Notes under the pieces: generated by a model
Told to the model about the DNA's origin: nothing
Seen by the model: the letters and a program-made list of their open reading frames with translations, nothing else
Database searches by the model: none
Translations under genes and position numbers: made by a program
Source of the DNA: Nocardioides pini
Lineage (GTDB): Bacteria; Actinomycetota; Actinomycetes; Propionibacteriales; Nocardioidaceae
Reading direction: 5' to 3'
Length of the DNA stretch: 64,000 nucleotides
NCBI RefSeq assembly: GCF_026712185.1
Contig: NZ_JAPPUX010000004.1
Coordinates: forward strand, 496,001-560,000
Part shown: in pieces, positions 16,627-25,560 of the stretch
How the letters are laid out: every line of letters starts with the position of its first letter
Position numbering within the stretch: position 1 is the first letter of the stretch

Positions 16627-18513
16627 TCAGCCGATCGGCCGAGGCACGCCCTGCGACGACTCGAGCGCCTCGATGAGGGTCCGCGCGTCGTGGGGCCCGA
16701 TGTGGCGGGTCTCGCCGATGAAGAAGGTGGGGGTGCCCCGCACGCCGCTCTCCTCCGCCGAGGCGACGTCGTGGGCGACGTGCCGGGCGAGGTCGTCGTC
16801 GTCGAGGTCGCGCAGGAACTGCTCCACGTCGAGGTCCAGCCCGGCGGCGTAGCCGAGGAGGTCCTCGAGCTCGAGCTCGTCCTGGTGGGCGAAGAGCACG
16901 TCGTGCATGTCCCAGTAGCGCCCCTGCCGCGCCGCCGCCTCGGCGCCCAGCGCGGCGAGCTCGGCGTGCGGGTGGACCGGCAACGGCAGGTGCCGGGTCA
17001 CGTAGCGCAACCGGTCGCCGAAGTGCGCCCGCAGCTCCTTGCCGACCCCGCTGACCCGGGCGCAGAAGGGGCACTCGAAGTCGAGGTACTCCACCAGCGT
17101 CAGCGGTGCGTCGACCGGACCGGTGATGTGGTCACGCGCCGGGTCGACCGGCCGGCTGAGGTGCGTCGGGAGCGCCGCGTCGCGCTGGCCGAGGAAGCGC
17201 GCGGCGAAGCGGAACGCCAGCCACCCGGCGAGGCTCGCCAGGGCGGCGGCCAGCAGGACGCCCACCCGGGCCTCGTCCTGCAGGCGCGACGACTCGAAGG
17301 CGAGGCTGATGATGAGCAGCGACACCGTGAAGCCGATGCCGGACAGCGCGCCACCCGCCAGCGTGTGGCCCAGGCCCACGCCCTGCGGCAGCCGCCCCCA
17401 GCCCAGCCGCACGCTCGTCCACGCGCCCGCGAAGATGCCGAGGGCCTTGCCGACGACGAGGCCGAGCACGATGCCCCACATGAGCCGCGACCCGAGGGCG
17501 TCGCCGAGGACGCCGTCGCGCAGGTCGACACCGGCGTTGGCCAGCGCGAAGAGGGGTACGACGACGTGGCTGGTCGGGGTGTGCAGCGCCTCCTGCAGGC
17601 GCTCGTTGACGGAGATGGCCCGGGTCAGCGACCGCCGGGCGGCGCGCTGCACGCCCGGCATCGGCGACTGCCGGAAGGCGCGGAAGCTCCGCGCCGCGTC
17701 CTCGACGTCGGACCGCCGCGGGTCGAGGGCGGGCACCAGCAGGCCGCTCAGCATGCCGGCGATCGAGGCGTGCACGCCGGACTCCAGGGTGGCGAACCAC
17801 AGCACCAGCACGACGAGCACGTAGGGCGCCGCCTGCCAGACCCCAGCGCGGTCGAGGCCGACCAGAACGAGGAGGCACGCGGCGGCGACGGCCAGCGCGC
17901 CGAGGGCGAGCTCGTCGGAGTAGACGACGCCGATCACGCTCACGGCGACGATGTCGTCGATCACGGTCAGCGTGAGCAGGAAGATCCGCAGCTGGGTGGA
18001 GACCGCCGGCCCCACGAGCGCCATCACCCCGAGCAGGAAGGCGGTGTCGGTGCCGATCACCGCACCCCACCCGGCTGCGGCCTCCCCGGAGGGGTTGAGG
18101 GCCAGGAAGATGGCCGCCGGCACGAGCATGCCCATCACGCCCGCGACCAGCGGCACGACCACGCGGCTGCGGTCGACGAGCTCGCCGATGGCGAACTCCT
18201 TGCGGACCTCGAGGCCGATGACGAAGAAGAACACGACCATCAGGCCGTCGTTGATCCAGTGGTGCAGGTCCATCGTCAGGCCGCCGTCACCGAGCGTGAT
18301 CGACAGCTCGGTGTGCCACAGGTCGACGTAGGACTGCGACCACGGCGAGTTCGCCCAGACCAGGGCGATCAGCGCGGCCACCACCAGCATGCCCGCGGAG
18401 CCGGACTCGGTCCGGATGAAGTCGCGCAGCGAGCGCGAGCTCTGGGCCTCGAACGCCACGGACCCCGAGCAGGAGGACTGGTCGGGGTCCGGGTGGGGCT
18501 CGGACGTGCTCAC
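16627..18513 (-). CDS. nhaA: Na+/H+ antiporter NhaA fused to a C-terminal DsbA-like thioredoxin domain
   Basis: A 628-aa protein starting at GTG, which overlaps the ilvE stop by 4 bp (GTGA). Residues about 20-435 are Nha[16 protein letters not shown] and [14 protein letters not shown] hold the paired Asp residues of the ion site. Residues about 450-628 form a DsbA-like thioredoxin fold with the active site [11 protein letters not shown] and a cis-Pro region [11 protein letters not shown]. This NhaA-thioredoxin fusion is known from other Actinobacteria. Cytosolic or exported location of the thioredoxin domain depends on the NhaA helix count. Confidence 0.92.
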   Translation of the reverse strand: MSTSEPHPDPDQSSCSGSVAFEAQSSRSLRDFIRTESGSAGMLVVAALIALVWANSPWSQSYVDLWHTELSITLGDGGLTMDLHHWINDGLMVVFFFVIGLEVRKEFAIGELVDRSRVVVPLVAGVMGMLVPAAIFLALNPSGEAAAGWGAVIGTDTAFLLGVMALVGPAVSTQLRIFLLTLTVIDDIVAVSVIGVVYSDELALGALAVAAACLLVLVGLDRAGVWQAAPYVLVVLVLWFATLESGVHASIAGMLSGLLVPALDPRRSDVEDAARSFRAFRQSPMPGVQRAARRSLTRAISVNERLQEALHTPTSHVVVPLFALANAGVDLRDGVLGDALGSRLMWGIVLGLVVGKALGIFAGAWTSVRLGWGRLPQGVGLGHTLAGGALSGIGFTVSLLIISLAFESSRLQDEARVGVLLAAALASLAGWLAFRFAARFLGQRDAALPTHLSRPVDPARDHITGPVDAPLTLVEYLDFECPFCARVSGVGKELRAHFGDRLRYVTRHLPLPVHPHAELAALGAEAAARQGRYWDMHDVLFAHQDELELEDLLGYAAGLDLDVEQFLRDLDDDDLARHVAHDVASAEESGVRGTPTFFIGETRHIGPHDARTLIEALESSQGVPRPIG

Positions 18514-19583
18514 ACGACCCGGTGCATCCAGCCGAAGGTGTCCTCGGCGCGCCCGAACTGCATGCCGACCAACGCCTCGCGGATCTGCATGGTGAGCTCG
18601 GTGCTGGACGGCGCGGGAGTGACGCCCTCGGGAGAGCGGAGCTCGCCGACCGGGGTGACGACCGCCGCGGTGCCGCAGGCGAAGACCTCGGTGATCTCGC
18701 CGGAGGCGACGCCGTCGCGCCACTCGTCGATGGAGAACTTGCGCTCCTCGACGGCGTGGCCGAGCTTGCCGGCGAGCTCGATGATCGAGGCGCGGGTGAT
18801 GCCCTCGAGGATCGTGCCGGTCTCCGGGGTGACCACCCGGCCGTCGGCGTGGACGAAGAAGAGGTTCATCCCACCGAGCTCCTCGATGTAGCGGAACTCC
18901 TGGTCGTCGAGGAACACGACCTGGTCGCAGCCCTGCTCGATCGCCTCGCGCTGGGCGGCGAGGGACGCGGCGTAGTTGCCGCCGGTCTTGGCCGCGCCCA
19001 TGCCACCCCGGCCGGCGCGGGTGAAGGACTCCGAGAGCCAGAGGTTGACCGGCTTCACGCCGCCCTTGAAGTAGGCGCCGGCGGGCGAGGCGATCACCAT
19101 GAAGGTGACGTGCTGGGCCGGGCGGACGCCGAGGAAGACCTCGGAGGCGAACATGAACGGCCGCAGGTAGAGCGACTTCTCGCCCTCGCTGCCGGGCACC
19201 CAGCGCTGGTCGGCCTCGACGAGCGCGTCGACGCACGCGACGAAGTCGTCGACCGGCAGCTCGGGGAAGGCGAGCCGCTGCGACGAGCGGACCATCCGGG
19301 CGGCGTTCTGCTCGGGCCTAAACGTCCAGATCGACCCGTCGGCGTGCCGGTAGGCCTTCATCCCCTCGAAGGTCTCCTGCGCGTAGTGCAGCACCGCGGT
19401 CGCCGGGTCCAGCGTCAGCGGGCCGTAGGGCTCGATGCGCGCGGCGTGCCAGCCCTCCTGGGGCGTCCACTCGACCGTGAGCATGTGGTCGGTGAAGTGC
19501 TGCCCGAACCCGGGGTTCGCGAGGATCTCCGCGAGCCGGGTGTCGTCGACCGGACGGGGGTTGGCGGTGGTGCTGATCTGCAT
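18510..19583 (-). CDS. ilvE: branched-chain amino acid aminotransferase
   Basis: A 357-aa fold-type IV PLP enzyme of the eukaryote-like BCAT group. The PLP lysine is in [14 protein letters not shown] (about residue 200), and [11 protein letters not shown] and [14 protein letters not shown] line the cofactor site. It performs the last, reversible step of Ile, Leu and Val synthesis. It lies 35 bp downstream of leuB on the same strand and overlaps nhaA by 4 bp, so all three are probably one transcript. Confidence 0.95.
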   Translation of the reverse strand: MQISTTANPRPVDDTRLAEILANPGFGQHFTDHMLTVEWTPQEGWHAARIEPYGPLTLDPATAVLHYAQETFEGMKAYRHADGSIWTFRPEQNAARMVRSSQRLAFPELPVDDFVACVDALVEADQRWVPGSEGEKSLYLRPFMFASEVFLGVRPAQHVTFMVIASPAGAYFKGGVKPVNLWLSESFTRAGRGGMGAAKTGGNYAASLAAQREAIEQGCDQVVFLDDQEFRYIEELGGMNLFFVHADGRVVTPETGTILEGITRASIIELAGKLGHAVEERKFSIDEWRDGVASGEITEVFACGTAAVVTPVGELRSPEGVTPAPSSTELTMQIREALVGMQFGRAEDTFGWMHRVV

Positions 19584-19618
19584 GGGGTCAACCTACTCAA
19601 GTCTGGCTCGGGCCCACC

Positions 19619-20707
19619 TCAGAGGCGGGCTGCGATGGCGTCCCCGACCTCGCTCGTACGACGGCTCGTGCCCGGGTCGCGCTCGGTGAGGTCGGCCAGC
19701 ACGGCCGCCTCGATCGCGGCGGCCGCCTCGGCGTGGCCGAGGTGGTCGAGCAGGAGCGCGGCGGAGAGGATCGCGGCGGTCGGGTCGGCCTTCTGCTGCC
19801 CGGCGATGTCGGGGGCGGAGCCGTGGACGGGCTCGAACATGGAGGGGGCCGTCCGGTCGGGGTTGACGTTGCCGGAGGCGGCCAGCCCGATGCCGCCGGT
19901 GATGGCGGCGGCGAGGTCGGTGATGATGTCGCCGAAGAGGTTGTCGGTGACGATCACGTCGAAGCGGGCGGGGTCGGTGGCCAGGAAGATCATGGCCGCG
20001 TCGATGTGGATGTAGTCGGTCGTCACGTCGGGGTGCTCGGCCCCGACCGACTCGAAGAGCCGCCACCAGAGGGACCCGGCGTTCGTCAGCACGTTGGTCT
20101 TGTGGACCAGCGTCAGCTTCTTGCGCGGTCGCTTCTGCGCGCGGGCGAACGCGTCGCGCACCACCCGCTCGACGCCGTACGCCGTGTTGACCGAGACCTC
20201 GGTCGCGACCTCGGCCGGCGTGCCGACCCGCAGCGCACCGCCGTTGCCCGTGTAGGGGCCCTCGGTGCCCTCGCGCACGACCACGAAGTCGATCTCGCCC
20301 TTGTCCAGGACGTGCCCGGCGAGGGGTGAGACGGAGCCCGGGAGGAGTCGCGACGGACGCAGGTTGACGTAGTGGTCGAGCTCGAAGCGCAGCTTGAGGA
20401 GCAGGCCGCGCTCGAGGATGCCGGGCGGCAGGTTCGGGTCGTTGGGCCTGCCGCCGACGGCACCGAGCAGGATCGCGTCGTGCCCGCGGATCTCCGCGAG
20501 CACCGAGTCGGGCAGCACCTCGCCGGTCGCGAGGTAGCGCTCGGCGCCGAGGTCGTAGCGCGTCGACTCGAACTTCACCGGCGAGGCGACCTCGAGGACC
20601 TTGAGGGCCTCGGCGGTCACCTCGGGGCCGATGCCGTCGCCGGGGATGACGGCGAGGGTGGGGCTCCCGGTGTCGCGGGCTGCTGCGGTCTGGTCGGTCT
20701 CAGGCAT
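19619..20707 (-). CDS. leuB: 3-isopropylmalate dehydrogenase
   Basis: A 362-aa NAD-dependent decarboxylating dehydrogenase of leucine synthesis. It shows [17 protein letters not shown] at the N-terminus, substrate Arg residues in [20 protein letters not shown], and the metal/NAD segment [19 protein letters not shown] followed by [12 protein letters not shown]. The ATG at 20707 (MPETDQ) is chosen because a 46-codon gene ends 10 bp before it. No leucine-coding leader is visible. Confidence 0.95.
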   Translation of the reverse strand: MPETDQTAAARDTGSPTLAVIPGDGIGPEVTAEALKVLEVASPVKFESTRYDLGAERYLATGEVLPDSVLAEIRGHDAILLGAVGGRPNDPNLPPGILERGLLLKLRFELDHYVNLRPSRLLPGSVSPLAGHVLDKGEIDFVVVREGTEGPYTGNGGALRVGTPAEVATEVSVNTAYGVERVVRDAFARAQKRPRKKLTLVHKTNVLTNAGSLWWRLFESVGAEHPDVTTDYIHIDAAMIFLATDPARFDVIVTDNLFGDIITDLAAAITGGIGLAASGNVNPDRTAPSMFEPVHGSAPDIAGQQKADPTAAILSAALLLDHLGHAEAAAAIEAAVLADLTERDPGTSRRTSEVGDAIAARL

Positions 20708-20717
20708 GCGGCGAACG

Positions 20718-20858
20718 TTAGTTGTCGTCCGGACGCTGGCCGCCGCCGTCTCGCAGGTCAAGCGCGGTCTGGACGGCGACCGCCGTGTTCTCCGCGCTGC
20801 GGGGGTTCTCCGGGTCGTGGGCCGCGGGGCCCCAGGTGTCGGGGTACATCTGGTACAT
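20718..20858 (-). CDS. 46-aa small protein upstream of leuB
   Basis: A short gene with a good ribosome site (GGAG, 8 bp before ATG) and GC-rich third positions. It encodes [20 protein letters not shown] and continues to end QRPDDN. It ends 10 bp before leuB and is probably cotranscribed. It is hydrophilic with no membrane segment or Cys, and is not rich in Leu (2 of 46), so it is not an attenuation leader. I do not recognise a named family. Its coding bias suggests a real, perhaps widespread, actinobacterial microprotein. Confidence 0.7.
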   Translation of the reverse strand: MYQMYPDTWGPAAHDPENPRSAENTAVAVQTALDLRDGGGQRPDDN

Positions 20859-21278
20859 CGGTCTCACTCCTACGTGACGGTGTGGGTGAGCGCGAAGCCG
20901 CCGACACCGCGGCGGGTGGGGGCAGCAGGACGGCGGGGATCGCCCGGGCCCGGCTGCCGGCCGACGAGCGTGCGGGTCGCGCAGGACTGCGGCGGACCCG
21001 CCGCGAAGGCGGCGGCTTCGAGCTCTGCCGAGCTGGCGCTCGGCGGAGGGGCGAAAGGCCGGGTGGCGGAACCTCGTCGACGCCGAACACCGCGACGAGG
21101 TGGCCTCTCTGTCAGGCCTCGCCGCGGCGATCGATGAGTACGAAGACGCTCCGCATGGTGCAGCGACTGTACGACTGCCGGACGGGCCGCCGCACGCGGT
21201 TTCCCCGAACGTGTCAGATCGTGAGATGTCCGCCCGTCCACTGGGATCGCTCGCCAGTGGTGACACACTCGGCTCCTC
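20859..21278. other. 420-bp intergenic region with a hairpin
   Basis: No convincing coding signal is seen on either strand: the open frames lack codon bias and ribosome sites. It should hold the divergent promoters of the small protein/leuB operon and of the methyltransferase. A hairpin with 10-bp arms (CTCTGCCGAG 21023-21032, CTCGGCGGAG 21039-21048, one G-T pair) and a 6-nt loop lies in the middle. Its role is unknown. Confidence 0.5.
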
Positions 21279-21845
21279 ATGTCTGCTCCTCCGGAACTCC
21301 CCGACATCGTCCAGCGCGCGTTCGACGTGTGCCGGCAGGCCGGCTACGTGGCGTTCTGCCGCAACGAGACCGGTCGCCTGCTCGCGACCCTCGCCGCGAC
21401 ACGGGGCGGCACCATGGCGGAGTTCGGCACCGGCTGCGGGGTCGGCACCGCCTGGCTGCGCAGCGGCGTTCGCAACGGGGCCCGGATCCTCACCGCCGAG
21501 CTCGACGAGTCGCTGGCCGGGGCCGCGTCCAAGATCTTCGACGACGACGCCGAGGTCGAGGTGCTCGCCGCCGACTGGAGCGTGCTGCGCGAGCACGGCC
21601 CCTTCTCCCTGCTGTTCCTCGACTCCGGCAGCCCGTCCGAGGTGGGGGTCGACGCCGTCATCGACCTCGTCGAGCCCGGTGGCATCGTGGTGCTCGACGA
21701 CTTCGCGCCGTGCGAGTCGTGGCCGCCGATCACCTACGGGCGGGTCGACACCCTGCGGGAGCAGTGGCTCACCGACGACCGCTTCACGGCCGTCGAGGTG
21801 ATGGTGGCCGCCGACGCGTCCGCCGTGATCGCCACCCGGCGCTGA
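21279..21845 (+). CDS. SAM-dependent O-methyltransferase-like protein
   Basis: A 188-aa class I methyltransferase fold. It has AdoMet-binding motif I MAEFGTGCGVGTAWL, an acidic residue closing strand 2 (TAELDES) and the strand-4 motif FSLLFLDSG. The later LVEPGGIVVLDDFAP resembles the DD metal site of catechol O-methyltransferase-like enzymes. The substrate is unknown. The gene is followed after 19 bp by the gamma-glutamyltransferase-like gene on the same strand, so they may be cotranscribed. Confidence 0.85.
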   Translation: MSAPPELPDIVQRAFDVCRQAGYVAFCRNETGRLLATLAATRGGTMAEFGTGCGVGTAWLRSGVRNGARILTAELDESLAGAASKIFDDDAEVEVLAADWSVLREHGPFSLLFLDSGSPSEVGVDAVIDLVEPGGIVVLDDFAPCESWPPITYGRVDTLREQWLTDDRFTAVEVMVAADASAVIATRR

Positions 21846-21864
21846 CCACCGGCGGCGGCCCCCA

Positions 21865-23370
21865 GTGAGACCCCTTGCCGTGGCGGCGCCGAGCCACCAG
21901 GCCGCCGACGCGGCCACGTCGGTCGCCCGCGACGGAGGCTCTGCCGTGGACGCCGCGATCGCGGCCGCCCTGGTGGCGATGGTCACCGAGGTCGGGCTCG
22001 TCTCGCTGAGCTCCGGCGGCTTCGTCACCGTCCAGCCGGCCAGCGGGTCGGCGTACACCGTCGACGGGTGGATGGACCGGCCCGGCATCGGTCGCGCCGC
22101 AGGTGCGCCGGCGGCCGAGACGTGGGACGTCGCGACGGAGTACGGCGGCGGGGTCGAGATCACGATCGGCGCGGGGTCGGTGGCGACGCACGGCTCCCTG
22201 GCCGCCTTCGGCGAGGCGCACGCGCGCGACGGCCGGCTGCCGTGGGCCGAGCTCGTCGGCCCGGCGATCGACGTCGCGCGGAGCGGCTTCGCCCTCGGCT
22301 CGGCCTCGCGCTACTACCTGCGCCACGTCCACGAGTCGATCTTCGGGTGGGACCCGGCGAGCCACGCCGCCCTGCACGACGCGACGGGTCGGCTCACCGA
22401 GGACCTCGTCGTCGTGGCCGACCTCGCGGCCACGCTGGAGCAGATCGCCGCCGACGGTCCGCGCGCCCTCCACGAGGGCGACCTCGCCGAGGCCATCGCC
22501 GACGACGTCGTCGGCCGCGGCGGCCTGCTGGGGCGCGCCGACCTCGCGGCGTACGCGCCGGTCGTCCGCGACCCGCTGACCACGCGCGTCGCCGGGTGGA
22601 CCCTCGCGACCACGACGCCCCCGTCCGTCGGCGGGGTGGTCCTCGCGTCCATGCTGCGGCTGCTCGAGGACCGGCCGCGGGGGCCGTGGGACGCCGACGA
22701 CGTCGAGCACCTCGTCCGGGTGCAGCGGGCGGTCCTGGGCCACCGGCGCGAGGTGCTCGAGGTCGCCGCCGACCTCCCCGCCGCGTCCCGCGCGTGGCTG
22801 GACCGGGTCGACCGCGACCACCGTGCGGTGCTCGAGTCGGGCTCGACGGCGCACGTCTCGGTCACCGACGCCGACGGCGCTGCGTGCTCGCTCACGGTGT
22901 CGTCGGGCTACGGCGCCGGCATGGTCGCCGCCGGCACCGGGATCTGGCTCAACAACTGCCTCGGTGAGCAGGAGCTCAACCCGCCGGCGCGCGACGTGGC
23001 CCCGGGGGCGCGCCTGCTGTCGAACATGGCGCCGGTGGTCGGGCGCCACGACGACGGGTCGACCCTGGCGATCGGCTCCCCGGGCGCAGACCGCATCACG
23101 ACGGCGGTCGTCTGCGCCGTCGCCGGGTTCGTCAACGGCGGGCTCGACCTCGCGGCCGCCGTCGCCCACCCCCGGGTGCACGTCCACCGCGCGGGGCTGC
23201 CGGACGAGGACGTGCGCCGCGAGGGCGAGCCGACGATGTACTTCGGTGGCGTCGGTGCGGCGCTGGCCCGCGCCGACGGGACCCTCGAGGCCGTGGCCGA
23301 CCCGCGCCGCGAGGGCGAGGCCCGGGTGGTCGGGCTCAGCCCTCGCTCGGAGCCATCACGTCCACGGTGA
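21865..23370 (+). CDS. gamma-glutamyltransferase-family protein with altered nucleophile position
   Basis: A 501-aa Ntn-hydrolase of the gamma-glutamyltransferase family, starting at GTG without a signal peptide, so probably cytosolic. The family normally self-cleaves before a Thr in a TTHxSVxD motif. Here the sequence reads GSTAHVSVTDADGAACSLT (about residue 328), which places Ala where the catalytic Thr is expected and keeps the Thr one residue earlier. The rest is well conserved (GIWLNNCLGEQELNP, RLLSNMAPVV). It may be inactive, may use the shifted Thr, or may belong to a divergent subgroup. It overlaps the convergent yczE gene by 35 bp. Confidence 0.85.
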   Translation: MRPLAVAAPSHQAADAATSVARDGGSAVDAAIAAALVAMVTEVGLVSLSSGGFVTVQPASGSAYTVDGWMDRPGIGRAAGAPAAETWDVATEYGGGVEITIGAGSVATHGSLAAFGEAHARDGRLPWAELVGPAIDVARSGFALGSASRYYLRHVHESIFGWDPASHAALHDATGRLTEDLVVVADLAATLEQIAADGPRALHEGDLAEAIADDVVGRGGLLGRADLAAYAPVVRDPLTTRVAGWTLATTTPPSVGGVVLASMLRLLEDRPRGPWDADDVEHLVRVQRAVLGHRREVLEVAADLPAASRAWLDRVDRDHRAVLESGSTAHVSVTDADGAACSLTVSSGYGAGMVAAGTGIWLNNCLGEQELNPPARDVAPGARLLSNMAPVVGRHDDGSTLAIGSPGADRITTAVVCAVAGFVNGGLDLAAAVAHPRVHVHRAGLPDEDVRREGEPTMYFGGVGAALARADGTLEAVADPRREGEARVVGLSPRSEPSRPR

Positions 23371-24034
23371 ACCACGGCAGCATCAGCTGCGTGAGCGGGC
23401 CGATCGCCAGCGCGTAGACCACGGTGCCCACACCGAGGACGCCGCCGAGCAGCAGGCCGATCACGACGACGGACACCTCGAGACCGGTGCGCACCAGCCG
23501 CAGCGAGAGACCGGTGCGCCGCGACAGGCCGGTCATCAGGCCGTCGCGCGGCCCGCGGCCGAGCTGCGCGCCGATGTAGAGCGCGCTGGCCAGGCCGCAG
23601 AGCAGGACGCCGCCCACCATCAGGCCGAGCCGCGCCGCCATCGCGTCCGGGCGGTCGAGGACCGCGAGGGTCGCGTCGGCCGAGAGGCCCACGACGACCG
23701 CGTTGCTGATCGTGCCGAGCCCGGGCATCTCCCGCAGCGGGATCCACAGCACGAGCACGACGAAGCTGAAGAGCACGACCGCCTGGCCCAGCGTCATCGG
23801 CACGTGGCGGATGAAGCCGGAGTGCAGCACGTCCCACGGCGCGAGGCCCAGCGCACCGCGCACCATCAGCGCCAGCGAGACGCCGTACAGGAAGAGCCCG
23901 ACGTAGAGCTGGGGCAGGCGGCGCGCGAGCCGTCCGGCGCGCAGCTGGGCGACCGGGCCCAGGTCGACGAGGACGCCGCGAGGCGCGGGGACGGTTCTGG
24001 CGGGGGCAGGGGCGGTGCTCGGCATGGACCCCAT
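23336..24034 (-). CDS. yczE: YczE-family membrane protein
   Basis: A 232-aa protein with about five membrane helices. It carries the YczE/YyaS family stretches LYVGLFLYGVSLALMVRGALGLAPWDVLHSG and QLGRGPRDGLMTGLSRR. The family is thought to be transport-related but has no settled function. It is divergent from a MocR regulator, a pairing predicted by comparative genomics (YczR-YczE). Start choice between 24034 and 24025 is uncertain. Confidence 0.85.
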   Translation of the reverse strand: MGSMPSTAPAPARTVPAPRGVLVDLGPVAQLRAGRLARRLPQLYVGLFLYGVSLALMVRGALGLAPWDVLHSGFIRHVPMTLGQAVVLFSFVVLVLWIPLREMPGLGTISNAVVVGLSADATLAVLDRPDAMAARLGLMVGGVLLCGLASALYIGAQLGRGPRDGLMTGLSRRTGLSLRLVRTGLEVSVVVIGLLLGGVLGVGTVVYALAIGPLTQLMLPWFTVDVMAPSEG

Positions 24035-24044
24035 CCTGACCCCA

Positions 24045-24084
24045 AGTGGCCTTGTCCGACATAGCCAATCGTGGAACAGTGGCC
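24045..24084. promoter_or_regulatory. predicted MocR operator: AGTGGCC direct repeats 33 bp apart
   Basis: Two identical AGTGGCC heptamers at 24045-24051 and 24078-24084 occupy the short gap between the divergent yczE and MocR genes. The 33-bp period is close to three helical turns, putting both on one DNA face. MocR regulators typically bind direct repeats, so these are good candidate half-sites. Confidence 0.6.
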
Positions 24085-24087
24085 TGC

Positions 24088-25539
24088 ATGAGCCGCATCG
24101 TCAGCGCCCAGCGCGTGGCCACCCTCGTCGGGGACTTCCCCCGCTCCCCCGCCTACCTCGGCCTCGCCGAGAGCCTGCGCGTGCTGATCGGTGACGGCCG
24201 CATCGGCATCGACGTGCGGCTGCCCAGCGAGCGCGACCTCACCACGTCGCTCGACGTCTCGCGCACCACCGTCACCCGCGCCTACGAGGTCCTGCGCGAG
24301 TCGGGGTACGCCGAGGCGCGGCGCGGGTCGGGCACCTACACCACCGTGCCGGGCGGGCAGCGCCGCGCGCACGACCGCTCGCTGATGCCGGGCACCGGCG
24401 GGGAGGACGTCATCGACCTCAACTGTGCGGCGCACTCGGCGCCCCCCGGCCTCGTCGAGTCCTACCAGCGCGCCACCGAACAGCTGCCGGCGTACCTCAG
24501 CGGGCCCGGCTACTTCCCGCTCGGGGTGCCCGCGCTGCAGGCCCGGATCGCGGCGTCCTACGAGGCCCGCGGGCTCCCGACGCTTCCCGAGCAGGTGATG
24601 GTCACCGCCGGCGCGCTGGCGGCAGCGTCGGTGGTGGCGCAGGCGTTCACCGCGCCAGGCGAGCGGGTCGTCGTCGAGTCGCCGACGTACCCCAACGCGA
24701 CCCAGGCGGTCCGGCACGCGGGGGCGCGCCTGGTGGCGGCGACCGTCGACCCCGACGGCTGGGACCTCGACGCGCTGGCCGCCACGCTGCGCCAGACCTC
24801 GCCGCGCCTCGCCTACCTGATCCCGGACTTCCAGAACCCCACCGGCCAGCTGATGAGCGACACCCAGCGCGAGGAGCTCGCCCGGGCCCTGGCCCGCACC
24901 CGCACGACCGTCGTCGCCGACGAGGCCCACCAGGCGCTCGCCCTCGCGCCGGGCCTGGCCGACGACATGCCGAGCCCGCTCGCGGCCCACGCGCACGACG
25001 CGATCACCATCGGCAGTGCCAGCAAGTCGTTCTGGGGCGGATTGCGCCTGGGCTGGGTGCGCGCCCCGCTCGCCGACATGGACCGGCTGCTGCAAGCCCG
25101 CATCGGCCTCGACCTGGGCGCGCCGGTCTTCGAGCAGCTCGTGCTGGCCGACCTGCTCGACCGCGCCGACGAGGTGCTCCCGCTCCACCGCGAGCGGCTG
25201 CTCACCGGACGCGACGCCCTCGTCGCCGCCGTCCGCGAGCACCTCCCGTCGTGGCGCTTCCGCGTGCCCGACGGCGGGCTCGCGCTGTGGTGCGAGCTGC
25301 CCGATGCCCTCGGCACCGCGACGACCGCCGAGGCGGAGCGCCGGGGCGTCGTGGTCGCCCCGGGTCCGGTCTTCGCGGTGGAGGGCGGCCTCGACCGCTT
25401 CGTGCGCATCCCGTGGACCGCCTCCCCCGACGACCTCACCGAGGCCGTACGACGCCTCGCAGCCGCGTGGGAGCACGTGTCCACCGACGCAGCCCGGCCG
25501 GCAGCGCGTCGCGCTGCCGGCCGGGTGATGGTCGCCTAG
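24088..25539 (+). CDS. MocR-type PLP-dependent transcriptional regulator (YczR-like)
   Basis: A 483-aa fusion. The N-terminal GntR winged helix (about residues 15-80) contains LPSERDLTTSLDVSRTTVTRAYE. A fold-type I aminotransferase domain follows, with the PLP-site Asn/Asp region IPDFQNPTGQ and the Schiff-base lysine in GSASKSFWGGLRLGW (about residue 313). MocR proteins sense PLP or amines rather than transaminate. Divergence from yczE and the direct repeats between them suggest it controls that gene. The ATG at 24088 is chosen to place the helix-turn-helix at the usual distance. Confidence 0.9.
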   Translation: MSRIVSAQRVATLVGDFPRSPAYLGLAESLRVLIGDGRIGIDVRLPSERDLTTSLDVSRTTVTRAYEVLRESGYAEARRGSGTYTTVPGGQRRAHDRSLMPGTGGEDVIDLNCAAHSAPPGLVESYQRATEQLPAYLSGPGYFPLGVPALQARIAASYEARGLPTLPEQVMVTAGALAAASVVAQAFTAPGERVVVESPTYPNATQAVRHAGARLVAATVDPDGWDLDALAATLRQTSPRLAYLIPDFQNPTGQLMSDTQREELARALARTRTTVVADEAHQALALAPGLADDMPSPLAAHAHDAITIGSASKSFWGGLRLGWVRAPLADMDRLLQARIGLDLGAPVFEQLVLADLLDRADEVLPLHRERLLTGRDALVAAVREHLPSWRFRVPDGGLALWCELPDALGTATTAEAERRGVVVAPGPVFAVEGGLDRFVRIPWTASPDDLTEAVRRLAAAWEHVSTDAARPAARRAAGRVMVA

Positions 25540-25560
25540 CGGCGGCCTGTCAGACGAGCG

